Assembly: GCA_027627225.1 (NCBI GenBank)
Contig: CM051033.1
Location: 50,705,516-50,769,515, forward strand
Origin: Congeria kusceri
Lineage: Eukaryota; Mollusca; Bivalvia; Myida; Dreissenidae
Reading direction: 5' to 3'
DNA: 64,000 bases
The translations under genes were made by a program, and so were the position numbers. Positions 50,118 to 60,302 of the stretch are shown piece after piece (position 1 is the stretch's first letter; the number at the start of each line of letters is the position of its first letter). The notes below the pieces were generated by a model. It searched no databases. It was not told the origin of the DNA and saw only the letters and a program-made list of their open reading frames with translations.

Positions 50118-53065
50118 CTGAAAAGATTTTTTCTTTTTCTTTTTTTCTTTTAATGTTTGTGTAAACACTAATATTGTAAAAAAAATGACCGGAAATACAA
50201 TTACCGGTACTCCGAAAGTTATATTGTAAGACACATGTTTCGTTGGTATTTCACCGGTAAGAACGGTAAAGCGTACATGTACGTATAATAAACAGCTTAT
50301 GAAATTTGACGTCGTTTGTCCGTCTACAATTTGGAATTGCGTTTGAATTGAAAGGAGAGCCTTAAAAACCATTTCCTGAGAACGACTATAAGTGGGTAAT
50401 TGCTTATTAATTATGTAATAATAAATTAACTATACCTTTTGCCTTCTTGGCTGTGGAGCATCATCGGTGTTTGCCCTTTTATTGCCGTGCTTCTTAAGGG
50501 CGTCATTCATCTCTGTCTCTCGACCTTCTGCCAATACTACGGCTTCCGCTACTTGTGCAATTCTTCCCCATTGCACCCGATATGTCAGCCCTACTATCAC
50601 CTATAGTTGAAGAATAAAAAAATGAATAATTATTGTTCCTACGTATGTTTGTGATAAAAATGAACATTGTTCTCAATAAATATAAATAAAAGGTGTTACT
50701 GTGGAATCACTAATTTTCGTGGAACGCTTTGAAAGACATTTTGTACTATCATAACAGTGAAGTTGACATGAAATATTTGCAAATTTAATGCGTAACAATA
50801 GACGGCATATTTTGTAATATTTATTGCAATTCGCGGGGTCCAACTCGCATACAATAATTTCGAAGATGGAATACAAATCTGATTCTAACTGTACCCGAGG
50901 TAAACGTAAATTTGTCACAACTGAAACATCTAGAGTTTGCTAACGATGTGAAGTAAAAATAAGACTTGTAACTACGTGTGTTTTGCAGTTATTATGTTTT
51001 TGAACCATAGCAAAAAGCTATCCGCATTTCAGTTTGATAATAAAATAATGATAAACTTCATGTCGATTTATATCGGTCAATATGTCATTTGACTCATTTC
51101 AATATAAAAATAACTCGCATTATCTACGTTATTACATATTTTACACACAAAAAATGTATAATTAGAACCTGTTTTAATGACTTATATTCAAATAATTCTA
51201 GTCTTGTCAGCGAACCCGTTTTAATAACTAATTTTCGTATAGAATCTAGCCTTAACATGTCGGCTGTTTGATGCTTTTCGTATAAATAACTTGTTTTTTT
51301 TATTATAATGTTATAAAGAACATAATAATAATTAAAGATACTGAATCTGTATCTTTTTTGTTAATATCTCTCGTTTAAAAAAAATAATTGTGCCACTGTT
51401 TCACATTCCACAAAGTATAAATAAATCCCTTCTGCTAAAATTTACAATTTTTTTTACAAAAGCGAAAAGGAAAAAATCTGCCAGCATTTTCTGACTTAGT
51501 TTATTTACCTCAGAAAATGGCAAGTCGCGAAAACATGTTGCACATACACTTCTTTTATTCATGCAGATACTAAATTGACGATGATTAAGCATTTTTAAGG
51601 TGAGAAGAGCAAAATAAATTACCGAGATCACGTGACATACTGTTTACCGACGCGCAAAGCAATAAAACACTCGTTTGGCTTCAAATCTTTTATCAAAAGT
51701 CATTCTTAATGTATATCTTTTGAAAAGTATGCGTTTATTTGCAAAACAATCCTACAAAAAAGATACAGATTCAGTATATTTAGTGTGCCTTTTCAGAGAG
51801 TCCGGATCTCAACCCAATAGAATTCGTCTGGAATCAGATGAAACGACACGTGGCAAAGGGGAGTCCACGCACCAAGGAAGAACTACAAAATTGCCTGCAA
51901 GACTTCTGGGCGAGGGAAATGACGGTAGATCTATGTAACAGGTACATCGATCACTTATTTAAAGTTGCACCCGTATGCGTCGCAATGAATGGTAAGGCTA
52001 CAGGTGAAATACCCAGAAGACTGTTCAGCACAGAGCGTTCTAGTGGCAAAAGTTTCGAACACTTTGCACGTTTACTTAAGAGTGACAGTGTGGCGCAGAA
52101 GTTAGCAACGCTAAATGTGTGAATTAATGTTGGATTCTTGCAGTGTACATGTACATATACTATTGTTAATAACAATCAGTAGACTGGTATACAGTTGGTC
52201 TGTCTATTGTGGCATCTTAGTATGTACAGTTTTAAAAAGTTTTATATATACAATTTAACGCTTAAGCTTTTCGTAATTTATATGTCTGTAAATAAAAGTT
52301 CAGAATTTCCTTCCACTAAGATGCTTCATAAATGCGAGGCAAGAACATGAACTCATTAACTTGTACATGTAATCTATATCATTGTATTTCTGGTCTATTC
52401 AAGTTCTACTTTTAAGGCAATTACATTTTAAAAACTGCTCTTGTAGGAATTTAATTTTATGTTCTTTTATGACACATTATGCCGCAGATTTCCTTAAAAG
52501 CTATAGTCCGATTTACTGAGATTTACCAGCTTAAAATTGTATAAAGCAATAGTTTCAATAAATTTATATTGTTCCTAAGTAAACTTGCCGTATGCCAATA
52601 AATGGTATATCGTGTGTCAACATAAATGACACAATTTTAAATGACGAAAAATAAACCAAGTCGGTTGTTTTTCCGAAAACTCGAGAAATTGAGGCTTGCT
52701 AATTTTAAATTGTATTACACTCAGTTTACAAATGTTGATCCAAAAATGTAGACAGTTGCAGTTTTGCACGGACATAAAATTATTATACTTTCATTTGTAG
52801 GCTTGACTCAAGATTGAGGTTAAAATCATTATGGATAACATTTCATGTAAAATTGCTCTCATCATATTAGACGAATACATATAGACACTACTGCAAATAG
52901 CGTAAAAGTAATTACGGGTACATGTACATGTATCATGTGAAATGTACTTACGCGTTCTTCGTTGTCTGTCCTGATGAATCCTCTTGAACGAACTTGCACT
53001 TTTCCATCACACTCGCACTTAACTAAGTAATGTGTTACTACCTTAGTCAATGTTCTCAGTGACAT
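49434..53065 (-). CDS. unknown three-exon gene, Thr/Gln/Ser-repeat protein (320 residues)
   Basis: Three exons join at phase 0: 52952-53065 (ATG at 53063-53065), 50436-50600 and 49434-50117. The N-terminus (MSLRTLTKVVTHYLVKCECD) holds a CxC pair. The second exon encodes VIVGLTYRVQWGRIAQVAEA and a charged stretch. The third carries about eight degenerate copies of a TTTTTQQSSGIT-like unit (plus-strand 49740-50030). A predicted coiled coil follows (MMQRELDRSRRQEEAHTRAI, HSLTQEIGELRS), then a tail ending VPARAFIPDP. No family is recognised. It lies wholly inside the TIR-bounded block, so it may be element cargo or a transposon accessory gene. Confidence 0.62.
50436..50600 (-). CDS. unknown gene, middle exon
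   Basis: 55 codons between acceptor CAACTATAG and donor GTATAG, ending DDAPQPRRQK. There is no in-frame ATG before residue 35 of the exon, so it needs the upstream start exon. Confidence 0.58.
51339..51779. mobile_element. 441-bp TIR element (MITE)
   Basis: The left end ATACTGAATCTGTATCTTTT and the right end AAAAGATACAGATTCAGTAT are exact complements over at least 23 bases. AT-rich interior, no frame of its own. It ends 17 bases before the transposase exon. Confidence 0.82.
51797..52122 (+). pseudogene. DDE transposase C-terminal exon (Tc1/mariner-IS630 type)
   Basis: After CCTTTTCAG it reads SPDLNPIEFVWNQMKRHVAK, the hallmark motif around the third catalytic acid of IS630/Tc1/mariner DDE transposases. 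It continues about 95 residues to stop TGA 52120-52122. The first two catalytic acids and the DNA-binding domain are not found upstream, so it is a fragment or an exon whose partners are lost or distant. It may be a relic of the transposase that once moved one of the TIR elements here. Confidence 0.78.
52952..53065 (-). CDS. unknown gene, start exon
   Basis: 38 codons from ATG to NEER, then a consensus GTAAGT donor. The open frame continues past the donor but loses protein-like composition. Confidence 0.6.
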
Positions 53066-53309
53066 GGTTCCAGTAATCCACACGCAAACACTTAACAAAT
53101 TATGAGTATTACAGTAACGTTCTCTATCTTCAATTTGAAGTGGTTTCAATAAATGTAGTCACAAATGAAGCACTTTAATAATTTAAGACACAACCTGTAG
53201 CACGTTCGTAATCTGTAAAAGTTAACAATGTTATGGCATTATCATTTATTAATATTGTTTTTATAGGCATCTTTTTATTTGATGTCAATTTGTGTGAATA
53301 ACAAAACAA

Positions 53310-53545
53310 CAGTGTTTTATATTTCAATTAACGCGGCACCTTTACGTCTGTCTACTCTCATGTATAGTTGATAATTGCTTTATTTATTATAATCGGTCAT
53401 TCAATACTTGTTAATTGGAAAGTAGTTTTATATTTCAATTAACGCGGCACCTTTAAGTCTGTCTACTCTCATGTATAGTTGATAATTGCTTTATTTATTA
53501 TAATCGGTCATTCAATACTTGTTAATTGGAAAGTAGTTTCTGTGA
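53310..53545. repeat. two-copy direct repeat of about 109 bp
   Basis: TATTTCAATTAACGCGGCAC through TTAATTGGAAAGTAGTTT occurs twice in succession. Repeated identically at 60326-60560 through the large duplication. Confidence 0.88.
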
Positions 53546-54233
53546 CTGTAAAATTAGGGTTTGTTTATTTACCAATTAACCTAATACCTTTCAACTTACC
53601 ATCGCCGTCTTAGCGAGTAGTTGAGGGTGTGAATATTTATTGTGATAGTAATAGAAAATGCCGACAGAAGTGAGAAGATACGTGTAAATACCATCTGTTC
53701 TATTCTGTAAAGCGAAAATGGATGTAAACATCAAATTCTCCATCTTTTATTCGATAGTTAATGGATGTAAACATCGAATTCCCCATCAGCAATTCGATAG
53801 TAAACAAGCGATTAATTCGTATTTTAATACGGTACATGTACTTTGTACAAACATATTAAAATTTCGTGTTTGTAACATAACCAGTAATGTAATGCATGTT
53901 TATAACATAAATAATAAAAATCTCGTCAGTGTTCTGTTTTGTCATAATGTTCTGTATTTTCCGAAAACCATGTTCTTGGTCGTACCTGAAATAAAACGTA
54001 AAATATGTTTTAAAAAGCTCAATGTGAAATTATGACTCGCTAAAATCACCGCGATCCACCGCGATTTCTTATCAACACTTTTGATCGAGACTGTCGCGGT
54101 GGTCACCGCGATTCGCCACGGCGACATCACCGCGTTCCACAGTGTTCCACGGTGTATCGCGGTGACTATAGTAGTGTGTCACGCTGGGCTGAATCACGGT
54201 GGTGCGTGGCAGAAGGCAGAAATCACGCTAGAC

Positions 54234-55320
54234 GTGTACGCTCCTATTTCTCAAATAACTTACAGTGCCAAAATGGAATATGCTTCTACTTCTACAAAAA
54301 GTTTCCAGTGCTAAACTGGCATACAATTTAACTTATAAAAGAGCTTACAGTTCTATAATGTCATACACTTTTACTTGTATAATAGCTTACAGTGCAAGAA
54401 TGGCATACAATTTAATATAATAGCTTACCGTCCTAGAATGGCATACACTTTTACTTCTAAAATAGCTTACAGTGCTAGAATGGCATATGATTTAACTCCT
54501 AAAATAACAGCACTAGAATTGCATACACTTTTACTTTTAAAATGGCCTGCAGTGCCAGAATGGCATATGACTTTAATTATAAAATGGCCTGCGGTGCCAG
54601 AATGGCATACGCTTGTACTTCTAAAATGGCCTGCAGTGCCAGACTGGCATACAATTTAATTTCTAAAATGGCCTGCAGTGCCAGAATGGCATACGCTTGT
54701 ACTTAGTGCCAGACTGGCATACGCTTGTACTTCTAAAATGGCCTGCAGGGCCAGAATGGCATACGCTTCGTTTTCCAAAATGGCCTGCAGTGCCAGACAG
54801 GCATGCGATTTAATTTCTAAAATGGCTTGTAGTACCAGAATGGCATACCCTTTAACTTCTAAAATAGCTTGCAGTGCTAGAATGGCATACGCTTCTACTT
54901 CTAAATTGGCCTGCAGTGCCAGAATGGCATATGACTACTTCTAAAATGGCCTGCAGTGCCAGACTGGCTTGTACTTTTTAAAATGGCTTCCAGTGCCAGA
55001 ATTGCATATGCTTCTACTTCTAAAATGGCCTGCAGTGCCAGAATGGCATACGCTTGTACTTCTAAAATGGCCTTTAAGTGCCAGGCTGGTATACGCTTGT
55101 ACTTCTAAAATAGCCTCCCAGTGCCAGAATGGCATACACGTGTACTTCTAAAATGGCCTGCAGTGCCAGAATAGCATATGCTTCTAAAATACCTTACAGT
55201 AATAGAATGGTGTATGCTTAAACTTCTGAAATAGACTTACAGTAATTGAATGGTACACGCTTAAACTTCTAAAATAGCTTACATTGCTAAAATAACATAT
55301 GGTTGTACTTCTAAAATAGA
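54234..55320. repeat. 42-bp tandem array
   Basis: About 26 copies of a unit like CTTCTAAAATGGCCTGCAGT followed by GCCAGAATGGCATACGCTTGTA. TGCCAGAATGGCA within it is an imperfect palindrome. The period is a multiple of three, giving open but meaningless frames on both strands. Confidence 0.92.
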
Positions 55321-55795
55321 AGTGATGGCAGACAGGAGTTTAAAGTTGTTGTTCTATTGGTTATGGCATCATGTTTATAGGCTGTTGTAACTTTAATGTC
55401 ATCATCATTGAAAATGATTAAGTAATGTTCTCTGTTAATGGTGAGTTGATCTGTAACGGTGAATTTACAGTGGGGCGAATCATTATTAAAGCGGGGATAA
55501 ATAAAAAAATATCATGATATGGGTTTCTAATAGCATCACTTTTTTATTCTTTTTTTCCAAAAACTTGTATTTCAATAGATACCCGTAAATTGTGTGATTT
55601 ATAATGGCACAAACAAGAACATGGATTTTTTTTACATTCTATTTTTATTCAATTGTTGTTTTACTTACTTTGGCATCTACTCAATAAAATCTACGTACAA
55701 TAAATAACTACATCCAATATCACATTGAACTATACATAAATGAGAACTGAAACAATGTGGTGTACATCATAGAAAAAACAACAACTTTTAAACAT

Positions 55796-57466
55796 TTACT
55801 GGACATTAAAGTAAAAAGTACATAAAAATATAACTAATAGTCGTAATACATGAAAATAAACAAAACCATGAAATAGATAAATTATCACAAGCTTAATGAA
55901 TATTAACAACCAATGAAAACATTTATACATGTACATAATAATAATTATTCCGAGACTGAAAAGACTGAATAACCGTTTGTTGAAACATTTGGCTACAAAT
56001 ATTAGGTAACAAAAGCTCAAAAGATTTTCTTTTTCAGTAGAACTATCCAACAAGTGTTCGATTTTTAGTGTATATAATGTATATGTCTTGTTAGATTTCC
56101 GACGTACTTTTTGTTTGCAACACTACAGTTTATAACATTTGTATTTCTGACATATCGATCAAAGAAACAATGTAAATAACTGAACATATACATAAACTGA
56201 ATATCAAACTAACAATATTTCTTACTATACATAATATTCATATCTTCATGAGGTTACTCTTGGCCAAACCTTGCTATTTGGCCGTTCAAGAATAAAAATA
56301 AAAATACATGCACTGAGAGAAACATACAAATATATCGCAGAATGGCACAAATGCCAAAATAATTCGTTCCGATAGACGCAAATTAAGGCAAGGACAAAAC
56401 AAAATACCGGTAACCCAAAAATGAGCAATTCATCATCACTTAAGTCCTTCAGATAAAATAAATGGCAATATAAATTTATAGAGCATTCCAAACTGTTAAT
56501 AAAAAGTACACAGAAATGGCCTCTTATTTTTTTATAACTAACGAGTATAGATGGCATTAAAAAACTGCACAAAACATGCACAAAATGGCCGCTCAGTGTT
56601 ACTCATTTCTTCTTATGGTTTTGTGAAATAAATGAGATTGCAAACCGCACAGAGTGCTTAAAAGCAAAATACAAAAAAATTAAATAAGTACAGCATCTCA
56701 ATTTACAGGCATAGAACTCCTGTTTAAATACATTTACACCTGTACATAACATGTGTGCACATACATAATTTATGTAAAACATTAATTAAACAGCACACTA
56801 AATTTCAACACACGTTTTGCTGCCATTGTAAGGAAATTCAATATCGTTGTACCAGGTTACCAAGTACTACCACAGACACAGTCACATCATATATAATCTA
56901 ATTCACCGTCCGAATGTCCCACCGTCGAGGGGTGAACATTGACGCTATTCACATCATATATAATCTAATTCACCATCCGAATGTCCCACCGTCGTGGGAT
57001 GAACATTGAAGCTATTTAACCACATTTTTGCACCATTCTTGTGACCTCAAAATTGCATTATCTAGAAAAGAAATTTCTGGATTCAGTATAAATCACTGGA
57101 CTACTATTTTATTTCGAAAAATGAGGACTTGCATATCCATGCACTGCTACGTTCTTGTTACCGAAACAGATCTTGTGATCATGTCACCCAATTCTCTGAC
57201 AATGCCAGAGAAGAAAGAAAATGTGTGACATGCAAAATAAGGCAACTGTAAAAATTTGGGATTCCATGTAAAATGTAGAACCTATATACAACTATACAAT
57301 CTATTGATATGTACTGTAAGCAAAAATGGTTAAACAATCAATCATGAGACTCTTTAACGAGCTAAATTGCCAAACCCTCGAATACAGTGCCAGCAATTGA
57401 AATGTTACTGTAAGCCAAAATGGTTCTGCAAGCAGCCATGATACTCTTCTTTATTAAGATAATATT
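55796..57466 (-). other. sequence downstream of the NPHP4 stop (copy 2)
   Basis: An AATAAA (plus-strand TTTATT 57450-57455) lies 12 bases after the stop, so the 3' UTR may be very short. The rest is AT-rich; its 111-codon minus-strand frame is hydrophobic but has no supporting feature. It contains a local duplication of about 57 bp near 56885-57010 (TAATCTAATTCACC) absent from the other copies. Confidence 0.55.
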
Positions 57467-57995
57467 CTAAACCCTCTGATACAGTGCTGACACTTTGAAT
57501 GTCTCCTCATTCTTGTCATCTTCGTCGTTTATGAAAACAAGAATTTCAGCCGGTCCCGCCCTCATCACGGGAGAAAACCGCAGACCGATCGTTGCCGTAC
57601 CCTGACCTTCGATGTCCAACGTGTTGTCCTTGAATTGGAGCAGGTCTTCCCGGTTACATCGCAGAACGAACGTTTTCCGGTGCGGGTAGGGATTCGTATA
57701 CGTAATCTTCTTGCTGCAGCCTTTTCCTCCACCCACGGGTAAAACCAATTCGAAGGCTCGAGAAATCATCGGCGCTCGGGAATTCACGCAGATGAGCCAG
57801 GTGCGAACAAGTTGGTGAAACTCGACATCAACAACGTTAATATAGAAGTACTTGAACCCTTCGAGCATTGGCCGTATGGCCACATTTAGCTCGTGTGTGG
57901 CCCCCGCAGCAAGCATGACCTGCTCCGAGGGGTAGAGGGACATCTCCTGGGGGTGGGACGAGTAGCACTGGACGAGTCGAGATGCCTGGGTACCC
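57467..57995 (-). CDS. NPHP4: NPHP4 terminal coding exon
   Basis: Acceptor TTTCACAG. It completes a Ser codon, then GTQASRLVQCYSSHPQEMSL and onward to stop TAG 57467-57469. Intact over 176 codons with no frameshift. Confidence 0.9.
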
Positions 57996-60294
57996 CTGTG
58001 AAATGAAAAGTATGATTTGGAATAATGTGTATTCTTGGAAAATTAATTACCTATGAGGCGGGTCGTGGGAAAACCGGACTTCATGCAAGTGCGTTAAGTG
58101 TCATCCCGGATTAGCCTGTGCAGTTTCCGCCTACAGTGTATTTATGTTTAGAAGAGACTTCCTTGAAACAGAAAATACCATAAAAGCAGAAAGTGCCGTC
58201 CTGGATTAGTCCGCACAGGCTAATCCGGGACGACACTTTACGCACATGCATTAAGACCAGTTTTCCCACGATGCACCTCATATATTTTTTAGCTCGATTG
58301 TGTCAAAAGCCAGAGGCTTATTGAGACACTTATGAGTCCATTCCCTGGGTAGAACCAGTACTTGGTGTCTTTTGATAAAGATCATTCGAATGCTCCCCAA
58401 GTAGGGATCAAACTCACAACCCCCCGATCGCAAGGTGACAGTGCCTACTGTCAACCCGAGGCACCACTGTCGACCAAGGCTTTAGCCGACAAGGTGACAG
58501 TGCCTATTGTCAACCCGAGGCACCACTGTCGACCAAGGCTTTAGCCGACATGGTGACAGTGCCTATTGTCAACCCGAGGCACAACTGTCGACCAAGGCTT
58601 TAGCCGACATGGTGACAGTGCCTATTGTCAACCCGAGGCACCACTGTCGACCAAGGCTTCAGCCGACATGGTGACAGTGCCTATTGTCAACCCGAGGCAC
58701 CACTGTCGACCAAGGCTTTAGCCGACATGGTGACAGTGCCTTTTGTCAATCCGAGGCACCACTGTCGACCAAGGCTTTAGCCGACATGGTGACAGTGCCT
58801 ATTGTCAACCCGAGGCCCACTGTCGACCAAGGCTTTAGTGTTTGTCGAGGGCTGACGAGACGCACTGTCACCCTCAAGGAAGTCAATATTTATTTTACTA
58901 TACCAAACAATCCCGTATCATTTGCGTTCCGGGCGACATAGCGGTAGCAGGCGACATTGCCGGGCGACACATCAAATTGTTGCCCGCTGCAGTTTATATG
59001 CATTATATAGAGAAATAATCAAGTGAGGTATAATAATATCCATTACACCACTGCGACCTTTTTATAAGCTTTAATGATGCAAACTGCAAAAAACATATCT
59101 AAAGTATGGACTCTAAAATTGCCAGTTGAAAATGATAGCATTAATAAACACCTTTTTCAGAACTGTGCAAACAGACAAAAACAAGATTCTGTGTTTGATA
59201 AACTCACATGCTCCCGGTTGGTGCTGGATAGCCCATTTCTTAGTCCAAATTAGGTCAAAATAAAGTGTTTTTTTTTTTGCCTTTTTCCTGCAATAACATA
59301 CTTAAGTGCATTTAAAGTGTATTTTTCTCCTTGAAAAATACACTATATCTTCTAAAAATACCCTTAAGTGTATTTCAAGTGCATTTTAAGTTGTTTTTTT
59401 CTAGTGCATTTTTACACTTTTTTTGTAAAATATGCAGATCAAGTAAAGAAAAAATACATTTAATGTACTAAAAGTGTATTTAATGCGCATTTAACACAGA
59501 AAAAATACGGTACCAATACCGCAGCATTTAATATGCATTAATTTCGTATTAAATACACTTTTTCGAGAAGGGTATGGGTGGTTTGGGGATAGTCATAAGC
59601 AACAACTGTGTAAGTATCCGAGTGTTGTAGCAAGCATGTTGGTGCTAGACGAAACGGTAAAATCTAGTTAACCTAGAAACAGCCCATTTGAATTATTCTT
59701 AGTGCAAATTAGGTCAAGGTCAAGGTCAAAGTGAGGTTGGGTGATATGGGTTGATACGGAATGGTCATAAGCAACAACTGTGTAAGTATTAAAGTGTTGT
59801 AGTAATTGGCGTTGGTGCTAGAGGAAACGGTAAAATCTACTTAACGTTGTCACAGACGGACGGAAAGACAGACGGACGCTTGGACGGACGGAAGGACTGA
59901 CAGGACAATCACTAAATGCCTCATCAATATGACATCAAGATGCCGGGGGCATAAAAAAAATACATGTAATTCTGTCTACAGATATGAGGTCATTTATAAT
60001 ATTTAGCAATGCTTATATTCATATTCTAATTCTAGCAAGCACACAATGACAACAGGCTTAAACAGGCAGATTTTCTTTTTTAAAATGCAGCCTTTAAATA
60101 TTATAATTATTAACTTCCAAAATCCGGAAAAAATATTCCAAGAAGACATACTTTAGAATTAACGAAAATCTGCTGGTCTGTCCTTCGACTGCGGAGACAT
60201 CGACTCGCTGAAGAGCGTGAACATAGAACTGCCAGATCTGCACGGGTCTCGCCAGGAAGGGGTCGAGATAAACGGACATGAAGAATCTCTTGAT
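57467..60294 (-). CDS. NPHP4: nephrocystin-4, last two coding exons
   Basis: Nephrocystin-4 is a ciliary transition-zone protein working with NPHP1 and RPGRIP1L. Two exons, 60164-60294 and 57467-57995, join in phase and give about 220 C-terminal residues. The first reads IKRFFMSVYLDPFLARPVQI, then HALQRVDVSAVEGQ. The second includes SHPQEMSLYPSEQV, KKITYTNPYPHRKTFVLRC and VFINDEDDKNEETFKVSALY, then QRV and the stop. These blocks match what I know of the family C-terminus, an Ig-like region. Upstream exons are outside the window. The intron upstream of 60294 is fused to duplicated sequence, so this pair may be an orphan copy. A palindromic MITE, a SINE and a 59-bp array lie in the intron between them. 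Confidence 0.88.
58054..58280. mobile_element. palindromic MITE copy 8
   Basis: Ends TGAGGCGGGTCGTGGGAAAA and TTTTCCCACGATGCACCTCA. Hairpins are partly deleted. It starts about 60 bases upstream of the NPHP4 terminal exon acceptor. Confidence 0.88.
58291..58436 (-). repeat. tRNA-derived SINE, reverse orientation
   Basis: Reverse complement of the family at 39417: AGCTCGATTG at the start, TAGAACCAGTACTTGGTGTC in the body and the reversed box B GGGATCAAACTC. Its head end runs directly into a 59-bp array. Confidence 0.8.
58437..58850. repeat. 59-bp tandem array abutting the SINE head
   Basis: Seven copies of a 59-bp unit with GACAGTGCCTATTGTCAACC, CGAGGCACCACTGTCGACCA and AGGCTTTAGCCGACATGGT. 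High identity between copies suggests recent expansion. Confidence 0.92.
59200..59960. repeat. degenerate repeat with CAGACGGACGGA tail
   Basis: The first part (59270-59565) is rich in AAGTGCATTT and AAAGTGTATTT words and their complements. It is followed by two diverged copies of TCATAAGCAACAACTGTGTA with GGTGCTAGA, then a GGACGGA-rich stretch ending GCCGGGGGCATAAAA. This resembles the tails of the ATACCCC-type elements. Confidence 0.55.
60164..60294 (-). CDS. NPHP4: NPHP4 penultimate coding exon
   Basis: Acceptor ATTCACCTCAG, donor GTTAAT, phase 0 in and 2 out. 43 codons from IKRFF to TSRF. The acceptor's upstream sequence comes from the duplication join and is poor in pyrimidines. Confidence 0.83.
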
Positions 60295-60302
60295 CTGAGG
60301 TG

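Larger units (their letters stand above)
47417..54233. mobile_element. TIR-bounded insertion of about 6.8 kb carrying captured gene sequence
   Basis: The left end TCTAGCGTGATTTCTGC is matched by its exact complement GCAGAAATCACGCTAGA at the right. About 20 further bases of weaker symmetry include CCACCGTG. Both subterminal zones (to about 47590 and from about 54035) are dense in CACGGTGG, CACCGCGAT and related words in both orientations. Both flanks are the same 42-bp array, so the block reads as an insertion into it. Contents: an NPHP4 3' fragment, a three-exon gene of unknown function and a DDE transposase exon. No flanking duplication could be assigned with confidence. Confidence 0.72.
53287..60302. 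repeat. 7,016-bp tandem duplication, unit 1
   Basis: Matches the sequence from 60303 onward. Offset is 7,016 bases over the first 2.2 kb, where I see no differences, and about 7,009 further on, where small differences appear. Left boundary lies inside the TIR block; right boundary is eight bases from the NPHP4 exon acceptor at 60294. Confidence 0.9.

Noticed and set aside
49879..50121. Plus-strand Val/Asp-Cys-rich repetitive frame
   Set aside because: It is the antisense of the Thr/Gln/Ser repeat in the minus-strand exon, which has splice support.
54375..55151. Open frames in the 42-bp array, also at 61391-62167
   Set aside because: The period is a multiple of three, so frames stay open by construction.
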